From positions 1 through 35,152 of the forward strand of contig JAFYAC010000034.1 in NCBI GenBank assembly GCA_017540905.1: a stretch of DNA of 35,152 nucleotides. Direction: 5' to 3'. Numbering within the stretch: position 1 is the first letter of the stretch; every line of letters starts with the position of its first letter. A program made the translations under genes and the position numbers. The DNA is from Kiritimatiellia bacterium (GTDB taxonomy: Bacteria; Verrucomicrobiota; Kiritimatiellia; CAIQIC01; Lenti-01). Positions 7,171 through 14,052 of this stretch are shown in pieces. The notes below the pieces were generated by a model. It was not told the DNA's origin and searched no databases. It was given only the letters and a program-made list of their open reading frames with translations.

Positions 7171-8190
7171 TCAATCGGGGCGGTGTCCCGGTTGTGCAGC
7201 GGCGGCCCCGTCCGCCGCGGAGGGGCACAGCGCGGCCAGGAGGAGGTCCCCCATTTCGTGGCAACGGCGGTGGAGGGTGGCGTTGTCGGGGCGGGCGGCC
7301 TGCGGGGGCCAGAGGGAGAGGAAGAGCATCCGCCCCGCGGCGCAGAGGGCCTCCTTGGCGCGGGTGGGGTGCCAGCGGGCGGAAAAGCCTTCGGGGGAGA
7401 GGACCACGAGGGCGCCGCCCGCCTTGTGGATGGCGTTGCCGCAGGCTTTTTCGCAGGAGCTGAGGAAGGTTCCGACGCCCGCGCCTCCGGGGCCCGTGCG
7501 AGAGGCACGGAGAAGGGCGGCGCGCCATTCGGGGCCGTCCTCCGCCCAAGAGCGGGAGCAGCGGAAGGGCTCCAGCACCGGCAACCGCAGGAGGGCAGGG
7601 TTGCCGTAGGCGTGCCAGTCGCGTCCGGCGAAGGCGAGGGTTCCGGGTCGGGTGAAGTAGCGCCGGTTTTCGCGGCGGCGCCAGGCGCGTTCGGGGTTCT
7701 CGCGGATGTACAGCGAGAAGGCGGCGAGCTGGCCGCGGCGGAGGACGATCCAGTCGTGCCAGGAGGGGTCGAAGATCGGCGGCACGGGGGCCGCCTTGCT
7801 GGACGGGGACAATGGGGAGGACGGGGGCGGGGCGGGGAGGGACCAGTAGGCGCGGGCGAGGGCGCGTTCGAGTTGCCAGACATAGGTGCCGAGGGGGAGG
7901 CGGTCGGGGATGTTCTCGATTTTCAGCAGCAGGTGGATGTGGTCGGGCATCACGGCGAAGGCCTTGACGGGCGCGAGGCCGCGCAGGGTTTCGTGGAAGG
8001 AGCGGATCGTGCGGGAAAGGGCGCGGGTGGTGTCGTGGGGGGCGAGCCAGCGGGGGCGGCCCGGGGCGTCGGGGGGCGGGGGCGCGCCGGGCGGCGCGAG
8101 GAAGGCGAAGTCGGGGAGGCCGGGACGCTTCTTCAGCGTGACCATGTAGTAGAGGGGTTGGCGGTAGTCGAAGCCGGGGAGCCTACCCAT
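7171..8190 (-). CDS. REP-associated tyrosine transposase (IS200/Y1-like) with C-terminal extra domain
   Basis: 339 residues. The N-terminal half is a Y1 HUH domain: GFDYRQPLYYMVTL, the metal-binding pair H84/H86 in VMPDHIHLLLK, and Y161 in YIRENPERAW as the likely nucleophile. Such enzymes nick single-stranded DNA at REP hairpins. The C-terminal ~150 residues (from about RYFTRPGTLAF) are longer than in ordinary REP transposases. They carry GPGGAGVGTFLSSCEKA, AGGALVVLSPEGF and RCHEMGDLLL, shared with the gene at 26179. The ATG at 8190 has AAGGAG eight bases upstream. A REP-like hairpin is embedded in the coding sequence at 7777-7818, and two more copies flank the gene. The role of the C-terminal domain is unknown to me. 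Confidence 0.85.
   Translation of the reverse strand: MGRLPGFDYRQPLYYMVTLKKRPGLPDFAFLAPPGAPPPPDAPGRPRWLAPHDTTRALSRTIRSFHETLRGLAPVKAFAVMPDHIHLLLKIENIPDRLPLGTYVWQLERALARAYWSLPAPPPSSPLSPSSKAAPVPPIFDPSWHDWIVLRRGQLAAFSLYIRENPERAWRRRENRRYFTRPGTLAFAGRDWHAYGNPALLRLPVLEPFRCSRSWAEDGPEWRAALLRASRTGPGGAGVGTFLSSCEKACGNAIHKAGGALVVLSPEGFSARWHPTRAKEALCAAGRMLFLSLWPPQAARPDNATLHRRCHEMGDLLLAALCPSAADGAAAAQPGHRPD
7777..7818 (-). repeat. REP-like hairpin, copy 2, inside the transposase gene
   Basis: Contains CGGCGGCACGGGGGCCGCC, then TTGCTGGACGGGGACAATGG, matching the copies at 7109 and 8299. It encodes the linker SPSSKAAPVPP between the HUH sheet and the tyrosine helix of the transposase, so it is a hairpin kept in frame. 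Confidence 0.55.
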
Positions 8191-8298
8191 GGGTGGCTCC
8201 TTGCGGGCGGGAGAGCCGAATGCGCGCGGTATTGGCTGGATGGGGGGAGTGCATGGGGGGCATCGGAGTGTAGGGGGGATGCGAGCTTGTTTTTCGGC

Positions 8299-8339
8299 CG
8301 GGCGGCACGGGGGCCGCCCTGCGGGGATGGGGACAGGGG
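8299..8339 (-). repeat. REP-like hairpin, copy 3
   Basis: Contains GGGCGGCACGGGGGCCGCCC, TGCGGGG and ATGGGGACAGGGGG. It lies upstream of the transposase gene, in the gap before the secreted hydrolase. The 288-base gap 8191-8478 holds no gene otherwise. Confidence 0.6.
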
Positions 8340-8478
8340 GCGCGATGCATCAGGAAAACAAATGGCTTGCGATTGAAAATCGGTATTTGTGATTGCACGG
8401 GGGTTTTGCGATGCTCCTTTCCTGCCGGGCGGGGCGGATCCCGCCGCGGCGACAGGACAAACCCGAAGGAGTACCGCC

Positions 8479-9540
8479 ATGAACAAGAGCATCGCCACCC
8501 TCGCCACAGCCGCCTGCGCGGCGTTCGCCGCTTCCGCTTCCGCCCTGGAGCTGACGCAGGAATGGGACAAGACGTTCCCGCTCTCCGACAAGGTCGAGCA
8601 CACCAAGATCACCTTCAAAAATCGCTACGGCATCGAGCTGGCCGCCGACGTCTACAAGCCCAAGGGGGCGGAAGGCCCGTTCGCGGCGGTCGCCGTCAGC
8701 GGCCCCTTCGGCGCGGTCAAGGAGCAGTCGAGCGGGCTCTACGCGCAGCACCTGGCGGAGAACGGGTTCCTCGCGATCGCCTTCGACCCGTCCTTCACCG
8801 GCGAGAGCGGCGGCGAGCCGCGCCGCATGGCCAGCCCCGACCTCAACACGGAGGACTTCCTCGCCGCCGTGGACTGCCTTTCGGTGCGGCCGGACGTGGA
8901 CTCGGAGCGGATCGGCATCCTGGGCATCTGCGGCTTCGGCGGGATGGCGGTGAACGCCGCGGCGCTCGACCCGCGCATCAAGGCGACCGTCGCCATGACG
9001 ATGTACGACATGACGAAGGTCACGCGCGAGGGCTACTTCGGCTCCGACGACACGACCGCCAAGCGCATGGCCGCGCGCCGCGCCATGGCCGCCCAGCGCA
9101 CCGAGGACTACCGCAACGGCACCTACAAGCGCGCCGGCGGCGTGGTCGATCCGCTGCCCGACGACGCCCCGTGGTTCGTCAAGGACTACCACGCCTACTA
9201 CAAGACGCCGCGCGGCTTCCATCCCCGCAGCGGCAACTCGACCGACGGCTGGAACGCCACCGGCTGCCAGTCCTTCCTCAACATGCCGCTGCTCTCCTAC
9301 GCGCACGAAATCGAGACGCCCGTCCTGCTGGTCCACGGCGAAAAGGCCCACAGCCGCTACTTCAGCGAGTACGCGTTCGAAAAGATGACCGGCCTCTCCG
9401 TCCGCGGCGAAAGCGCCAAAGCCGGCAACAAGGAACTGCTGATCATCCCCGGCGCCTCCCACGTGGACCTCTACGACGATGTCGCGGGAGTGATTCCCCA
9501 CGACCGCATCGCGGCGTTCTTCCGGGACAACCTCAAGTGA
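8479..9540 (+). CDS. Secreted alpha/beta hydrolase (YcjY / dienelactone hydrolase-like)
   Basis: 353 residues. A signal peptide is visible (basic MNKS, hydrophobic ATLATAACAAFAA, probable cleavage after ASA). The body follows the YcjY-like alpha/beta hydrolase pattern: YGIELAADVYKPKG, AVAVSGPFGAVKEQ, AFDPSFTGESGGEPR, the elbow GILGICGFGGMAVNAAALD, and a C-terminal LLVHGEKAHSRYFSEYAF and IIPGASHVDLYD with the probable catalytic Asp and His. The classical GxSxG serine is absent at the elbow: the segment reads GICGFGG, so the nucleophile is uncertain and Cys is a candidate. The ATG at 8479 is chosen over the upstream in-frame codon because AAGGAG at 8466-8471 is well placed and the signal peptide starts there. 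The substrate is unknown. Confidence 0.8.
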   Translation: MNKSIATLATAACAAFAASASALELTQEWDKTFPLSDKVEHTKITFKNRYGIELAADVYKPKGAEGPFAAVAVSGPFGAVKEQSSGLYAQHLAENGFLAIAFDPSFTGESGGEPRRMASPDLNTEDFLAAVDCLSVRPDVDSERIGILGICGFGGMAVNAAALDPRIKATVAMTMYDMTKVTREGYFGSDDTTAKRMAARRAMAAQRTEDYRNGTYKRAGGVVDPLPDDAPWFVKDYHAYYKTPRGFHPRSGNSTDGWNATGCQSFLNMPLLSYAHEIETPVLLVHGEKAHSRYFSEYAFEKMTGLSVRGESAKAGNKELLIIPGASHVDLYDDVAGVIPHDRIAAFFRDNLK

Positions 9541-9543
9541 AGG

Positions 9544-9991
9544 CTCACACAGAGGCTCAGAGGCACGGAGGAGGGAGAAAATGACCGAAAATGAAATCAG
9601 CGGCGACGTGCTGGACGCGGCCATCAAAATCCACAAGCAATTCGGACCGGGGTTGCTGGAATCCGTTTACGAAACGCTGCTGGCCATCGAATTGCGCAAA
9701 CGCGGGCACACGGTCGAGACGCAGCAACCGGTTTCGTTCGAATACGAGGGCGTCCGCATCGACAACGCATTCCGGCTGGACATGCTCGTGGACGGCAAGG
9801 TGGTGGTCGAACTCAAATCGACCGAACAGATGCACCCGGTGTTCGCAAAACAGGTCAAAACCTACCTGGTCATCCTGAACCTCCATTTGGGTCTCGTCGT
9901 CAATTTCGGGCTGGCGACGGTCAAAGACGGCTTTGTCCGAATCGTCAACGGATACAACTGACCTCTCCGTGTCTCCGTGTCTCTGTGTGAG
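9544..9991. mobile_element. GxxExxY cassette bounded by inverted repeats
   Basis: The left end 9544-9571 (CTCACACAGAGGCTCAGAGG) and the reverse complement of the right end 9962-9991 (CTCACACAGAGACACGGAGA) are close matches. The only gene between them is the GxxExxY gene. The stop codon touches the right repeat, and the left repeat ends ten bases before the start codon. The unit sits neatly between the hydrolase and the FMN reductase genes, which suggests it moves as a cassette. Confidence 0.5.
9581..9961 (+). CDS. GxxExxY family protein
   Basis: 126 residues with the family signature FGPGLLESVYE, which fits GxxExxY. Other features are IDNAFRLDMLVDGKVVVELKS, whose D, E and K are spaced as in PD-(D/E)xK nucleases, and the C-terminal LVILNLHLGLVVNFG. 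The family has no settled function; a nuclease fold has been proposed for it. AGGAGGGAGAAA directly precedes the ATG at 9581. It is the only cargo of a short segment with inverted ends that also carry CACGGAG motifs like those in the 232 bp repeats. Confidence 0.85.
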   Translation: MTENEISGDVLDAAIKIHKQFGPGLLESVYETLLAIELRKRGHTVETQQPVSFEYEGVRIDNAFRLDMLVDGKVVVELKSTEQMHPVFAKQVKTYLVILNLHLGLVVNFGLATVKDGFVRIVNGYN

Positions 9992-10009
9992 AAACCAAGG
10001 ACCCCCGCC

Positions 10010-10558
10010 ATGGGCAAGAACATCCTCATCATTTCCGCCTCCGGCCGCAAGGGCGGCAACAGCGACCTCCTGTGCGACCAGTTCGCCAAGGGCGCGCGCG
10101 AGGCCGGGCACGCCGTCGAGAAGGTGCGCCTCGCCGAGAAAACCATCGGCTACTGCACCGGCTGCTACGCTTGCCAGAAGCTCCACAAGTGCATCCAGAA
10201 TGACGACGCCAACGAGCTCGTCGAGAAGATGCTCGCCGCCGACGCCATCGTCCTGGCGACGCCCGTCTATTTCTACTCCATGAACGCCCAGCTCAAGGCG
10301 CTCATCGACCGAACCGTCTCCCGCTGGGACGACTTCGGCCGCTTCAAGGGCACCGAGTTCTGGCTCGTCGTGACGGCGGCCGACGAAGACAAGTCCATGA
10401 TGGACGCGACCCTCGCAGGCCTGCGCGGCTTCATGCGCGACTGCATGGAAGGCAGCATCGAGCGCGGAGTCCTCTACGGCACCGGCGCCTACGAAAAAGG
10501 CGCCGTCAAGAATCTCCCCGTCTTCCAAGAAGCCTACGAAGCCGGAAAGAACGCCTGA
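10010..10558 (+). CDS. NADPH-dependent FMN reductase / flavodoxin-like iron-sulfur flavoprotein type
   Basis: 182 residues with a flavodoxin fold. The FMN phosphate loop is IISASGRKGGNSDLL near the N-terminus. It is followed by a cysteine-containing segment CTGCYACQKLHKC, then DAIVLATPVYFYSMNAQLKALIDR, the usual second flavin contact. Proteins of this kind transfer electrons from NAD(P)H to FMN-linked acceptors. The four cysteines resemble those of iron-sulfur flavoproteins, but whether a cluster binds is not evident. The ATG at 10010 is preferred over the upstream in-frame codon at 9977 because AAGGA lies nine bases before it and the fold starts there. The GxxExxY cassette ends just upstream, so the native promoter may have been displaced. 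Confidence 0.88.
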   Translation: MGKNILIISASGRKGGNSDLLCDQFAKGAREAGHAVEKVRLAEKTIGYCTGCYACQKLHKCIQNDDANELVEKMLAADAIVLATPVYFYSMNAQLKALIDRTVSRWDDFGRFKGTEFWLVVTAADEDKSMMDATLAGLRGFMRDCMEGSIERGVLYGTGAYEKGAVKNLPVFQEAYEAGKNA

Positions 10559-10907
10559 GCCTTCCCGCCCATCCGTCCCCAAAAATCTCCCTCTCCCTCC
10601 CGCACACACGGTAGTGTAGTGGAGACCTCCGAGCAAAAACTTGGGAAACTCGGGGGCTTTACCCTCGAATATGGAAACTTGGGGTAAAATGCGGTGACGC
10701 GCAGAAACGAGTGCCGAGTTTGGGGGGCGGCCTGCCGACCGCACCATCCCCTCCTCGGCAAGATGCCGCCCCCCCCGGAAGCCCCGCATGACTTGTTGCA
10801 AAACTGCCGCGCCACCTCCGGAGGTGCGGCTTCCAGCCGCGCCCATTCCCTGCCATCCCGCCCGCGCCAGCGGGCTCACCGCATCCCGTCCCCCGTCACG
10901 CGGGGGC
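10559..10907. other. Intergenic repeat-rich DNA between convergent genes
   Basis: No gene is credible here. The stretch holds two similar short segments around 10627-10690 (AACTTGGGAAACTCGGGGG and GGAAACTTGGGGTAAA). It also holds the ~88 bp repeat shared with 25.2 kb and a palindromic CGGCAAGATGCCG near 10757. Confidence 0.45.
10756..10843 (+). repeat. Dispersed ~88 bp repeat, copy 1
   Basis: Matches 25211-25299. The 27 bases at 10817-10843 are identical to 25273-25299 (TCCGGAGGTGCGGCTTCCAG and on). Flanking parts are similar (CCCCCGGAAG, GCTTGTT, CCGCGCC). The core GCGGCTTCCAGCCGC can form a small hairpin, so this is REP-like. Confidence 0.55.
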
Positions 10908-12200
10908 TCAAAGGCGGGAAGGGGCGGTGGCGGCGAGGTGGGCGGAGGCAAAGGCCCAGTGGAGGTTGTAGCCGCCGGTGGGGCCGGCGACGTCGAGGAT
11001 TTCGCCGGCGAAGGAGAGGGTCGGGTGGAGGCGGCTGGCGAGGGTCTTGGGATTGACTTCGGGGAGGTATACGCCGCCGGACGTGACCATGCTTTCGGCG
11101 AAGGTGGCGGTGCGGGTGACGGTCAGGGGGAGGGCGCAGAGGGCGGTGGCGAGCCGGTCGGCGGCGGAGGCGGCAAGGCGGGCTGCGGGGGTGTCGGGCG
11201 AAACGCCGGCGAGGGACAGCATCGCATCGGCGAGCCTCTGGGGGAGGGGCGGCGCGAAGGCGCGGCGGAGGGGACGGGCCCCGTCGGTGCGGTGCAGGGC
11301 GTCGAGGAGGGCGCGGAATTTGTCGCGGGGGGCGGGGAGGACGGCGAGATAAAGGGTGAACGGGTCGGTGTGCGCGAGGGCGCGGGAGAGGGCGGCGGAG
11401 ATGTCGAGGGCGGCGGGGCCGGAAAGTCCGCGGTGGGTGAAGAGGAGGGGACCGCGGGATTCGCGCAGGAGTCGTTGGGGCATGGCCAGGCGCAGGGCGG
11501 CGTCGGGGAGGGATACGCCGGCAAGGGCCGGTATCCAGGGGGCATCTTCGACGAGTACGGGCGCAAGGCCGGGCACGGGGGCGACGATGCGGTGGTCCAG
11601 CGCGCGGGCGAGGGCGAATCCAGAGCCGTCGGAGCCGAGGGCGGGCGCGGACTGGCCGCCGGCCGCGAGGAGGACGCGGCGGGCGGCGAGCGGACAGGGG
11701 GAAGAAGCGAAAAAAGCCCGCCAACAGGGAGATTCGGCGGAATCGGTTTTTTCGATGGAATCGCTTGAACCGGGTGGCTCCAAGCGGCAGACGGCGGCCC
11801 CCATGCGGAACTCGACCCCGGCCCGGCGCGCGGCGGCGGCGAGGGCGTCGCGCACGGCGGGGGCGGACTGGGAGGCGGGGTAGATGCCGCCGCCGGGTTC
11901 GACGACGGTCGGCACGCCGATGCCCCGGAAGAAGGCCCGCAGGGCCGTCGGCGGGAAGGCGCGGATGGCGGGCGCGACGAAGCGGTCGGAGGGAGCGAAG
12001 GCGCGGACGAGGTCGTCGGGGTGGAGGTCGCGCGAAAGGTTGCCGCGGCCGCCGCCTGTCACGGCGAGCTTGGCGCCGGGCCCGTCCATGCGGTCGGCGA
12101 CGACGACGCGCGCGGCGGGATTGCGCCGCTTGAAGGCGAGCGCGGCGGTCAGTCCGGCGGGACCGGCGCCGATGGCGAGCAGGTCGGCGGGGGCACTCAC
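10908..12200 (-). CDS. HI0933/BaiN-type NAD(P)/FAD-dependent oxidoreductase
   Basis: 430 residues. The Rossmann FAD motif is at the N-terminus (LLAIGAGPAGLTAAL, glycines 11, 13 and 16). The family segments GPGAKLAVTGGGRGNLS, VVEPGGGIYPASQSA, RVLLAAGGQSAPALGSDGSG, FTHRGLSGPAALDIS and SGGVYLPEVNPKTLASR follow, and the ending GEILDVAGPTGGYNLHWAFAS is the family's C-terminal FAD contact. Family members are flavoproteins of the HI0933 group; their physiological substrates are mostly unknown. The start is GTG: 12198-12200 overlaps the TGA of the upstream gene as GTGA, which implies translational coupling. A non-conserved insertion near SSDSIEKTDSAES is visible. Confidence 0.87.
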   Translation of the reverse strand: MSAPADLLAIGAGPAGLTAALAFKRRNPAARVVVADRMDGPGAKLAVTGGGRGNLSRDLHPDDLVRAFAPSDRFVAPAIRAFPPTALRAFFRGIGVPTVVEPGGGIYPASQSAPAVRDALAAAARRAGVEFRMGAAVCRLEPPGSSDSIEKTDSAESPCWRAFFASSPCPLAARRVLLAAGGQSAPALGSDGSGFALARALDHRIVAPVPGLAPVLVEDAPWIPALAGVSLPDAALRLAMPQRLLRESRGPLLFTHRGLSGPAALDISAALSRALAHTDPFTLYLAVLPAPRDKFRALLDALHRTDGARPLRRAFAPPLPQRLADAMLSLAGVSPDTPAARLAASAADRLATALCALPLTVTRTATFAESMVTSGGVYLPEVNPKTLASRLHPTLSFAGEILDVAGPTGGYNLHWAFASAHLAATAPSRL

Positions 12201-13558
12201 TCGCCGAGGGCGCGCTCGAGGGCGAGGATGGCGTAGGAGGTCACGAGCGTGGGGTCGGCTTCCCACCAGCGGTTGTTGGTGTTGACCCAGTGGCCGTCGT
12301 CGTGCTGGAGGGAGAGGATCTTGCGGACCACGGCTTCGCGCCAGGCGACGGTGGTGCCGTCGGGGAGCGTGACGAGGTCGTCGCCGAAGGCGTCCAGGCA
12401 TTTGACGAGGACGGTGTAGAAGTAATAGAGGCCTTCGGGGCCCTGGCCGGGGTTCTCGTCGAGGGTCCAGTGCTTGGCGGCCCAGTCCTGCGCGGCGAGG
12501 ACGCGCGGATCGTCCTTGGAGACGTTGGCGTAGATGAGGGAGAGGAGGCCGGCGTAGGTCATGCTGCCGTAGGAGCGGAGGGCGATCTTGGGTTCGGCGG
12601 CAGGGGCGGGGGCGGCCTCGGGAGCGGCTTCGGCGCGCGGGGGCGGCGCAGGGCGGTCGGGGGGAAGCTGGAAGGAGTCGGAGGATTCGGGTGCGCGGGG
12701 GGCGGGACCGGGCTGTGCGCCGTCGGCGGGCGGCGGCGGCATGCCGGGGCGTCCGGGACCACCCATTCCGGGGCGTCCGGGACCTCCGGCCCCTCCGGGA
12801 CGTCCAGGGCCCGTGCCGCGGGCGGGGCCGGCGCCGGGGGTGTAGACGAAGCCGCCCTGGTCGTCGGGGTCGTCGCTGGCCCAGGCGTTGGTGTTGACCG
12901 AGGGGAGGTTCTGGACCTGCGCGAGGAAGTCCTGGACGGCGGTCCAGTCGAGGTCGGCGCGCGGGTCGCCGGCGGCGCGGAGGTCTTCGAGGTCTTCGGT
13001 GGCGCGCATGGCGTCGTAGACCATGGCGGAGTTGGAGAGGTCGGCGTAGGGGCGCGGCTGGTTGGGATCGTAGCCGATGCCGCCGCGGACGGGGCCGTCG
13101 GCGTACTGGGTGCCGGCGAGGAAGGTGCGAGCGCGCTGCAGGACGGGCACGAGGTCGGGCCGCCCGAGGGCGTGGAGGGAGGAGAGGCAGACGGCGGTGT
13201 TGTAGTTGGCGAGGCCGCCGCCGCGGCGTCCGGGCTCGGGCGGGCACCAGATGCCGCCGTCGGGTTGCGCGTTGGAGAGCACGAAGGCCGTCGCGCGGGC
13301 GATGTCCTCGGAATAGGCTTCGGGCGCGGTTGCGTGGAGGGCGTGGAGGGCGAGCGCGGTCATGGCCGGGGCCTCGGGCATGCCCCAGGCGCCGTCTTCC
13401 TGCTGGCGGGCGGCGAGCCAGACGGCACCGCGGTCCATGGCGTCGCGGGCGCGCTCTTCGAGTTCGTAGGGGACGGCGGCCCGGAGGGTCGCGGGGAGGG
13501 CGGCGGCCGCGGACAGGGCGGCGGCCAGCAGGACGGTGCGGATGCGGGGCGTCATCAT
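12197..13558 (-). CDS. Secreted terpenoid-cyclase/prenyltransferase-fold protein with Gly-Pro-Arg insert
   Basis: 453 residues. A signal peptide is clear (RIRTVLLAAALSAAAALPA, cleavage near LRA). The rest consists of alpha-alpha barrel repeats of the squalene-hopene cyclase / prenyltransferase superfamily: WLAARQQEDGAWG, AFVLSNAQPDGGIW, LANYNTAVCLSSLHALG, LSNSAMVYDAM, and at the end ILSLQHDDGHWVNTNNRWW and PTLVTSYAILALERALG. The DXDD acid of hopene cyclases is not seen, so a scaffold or binding role is likelier than cyclisation. Around residues 245-330 a low-complexity insert appears, with GPGRPG repeats, then Pro/Ala-rich text. The ATG at 13558 is preceded by GAGGA. It is the first gene of a pair with the flavoprotein. 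Confidence 0.75.
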   Translation of the reverse strand: MMTPRIRTVLLAAALSAAAALPATLRAAVPYELEERARDAMDRGAVWLAARQQEDGAWGMPEAPAMTALALHALHATAPEAYSEDIARATAFVLSNAQPDGGIWCPPEPGRRGGGLANYNTAVCLSSLHALGRPDLVPVLQRARTFLAGTQYADGPVRGGIGYDPNQPRPYADLSNSAMVYDAMRATEDLEDLRAAGDPRADLDWTAVQDFLAQVQNLPSVNTNAWASDDPDDQGGFVYTPGAGPARGTGPGRPGGAGGPGRPGMGGPGRPGMPPPPADGAQPGPAPRAPESSDSFQLPPDRPAPPPRAEAAPEAAPAPAAEPKIALRSYGSMTYAGLLSLIYANVSKDDPRVLAAQDWAAKHWTLDENPGQGPEGLYYFYTVLVKCLDAFGDDLVTLPDGTTVAWREAVVRKILSLQHDDGHWVNTNNRWWEADPTLVTSYAILALERALGE

Positions 13559-13671
13559 GTGGTTTCCTCTTTCTTTGTGCCGCGCGCGGGGCGGCGGCGG
13601 AATGCGGGACGCACTATACACGAAACCCCACGCTTTGCCACCAAAGTTCGCGTCCGCGGGGGGGCTCTGGA

Positions 13672-13905
13672 AAATGCCTGTTCCCGTTTCGGCCTGCGGC
13701 ACAAACACGGAGCGCGCGGAGGTAAGGAGACACGGAGGTTGCCGGGAGGGGGCTTCGCTCCGGCGGCATCCCTTCTTTCCCTGTCTTGGCCACCGGAAAA
13801 GAGTTTGGAGTGCGTTTTCGGAGCGTGGACACCCCTCCGGCAAACTCCACCTCCCAAAGACCCTCCGCGACTCCTTCCTCCGTCCCCTCCGTGTTTCGCG
13901 CCGCG
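13672..13905 (+). repeat. Dispersed ~232 bp repeat, copy B
   Basis: Second copy of the repeat at 1901-2132, from AAATGC to GTTTCGCGCCGCG, about 85-90% identical by eye. Here it lacks the 27 bp terminal repeats of the MITE-like element. It occupies most of the 494-base gap (13559-14052) between divergent genes. I see no gene in the rest of this gap. Confidence 0.75.
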
Positions 13906-14052
13906 GGCGCACCGTCTCCCGTCGCTCGTCTCGCGTCCCCCGGGCATGGAAACGCTTTCGCACGCCGGGCATTACGGGCTTGCGGGCGGGCCGTGGAAAG
14001 GGTAGCGTCAAGCTGGAAACCGCAAGACGAAGCCGAACAACAAGGAACCGAC

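Noticed and set aside
6101..7883. Upstream extensions of the LysR gene frame
   Set aside because: The extra N-terminal residues are Pro/Arg/Ser-rich readings of the transposase gene and a REP hairpin; LysR proteins start at MEIRTL-like text.
7171..8190. Calling the transposase C-terminal part a DprA/Rossmann domain
   Set aside because: The GVGTF and GGALVVLSPEG blocks are suggestive, but no full motif set can be shown by eye, so it is left unnamed.
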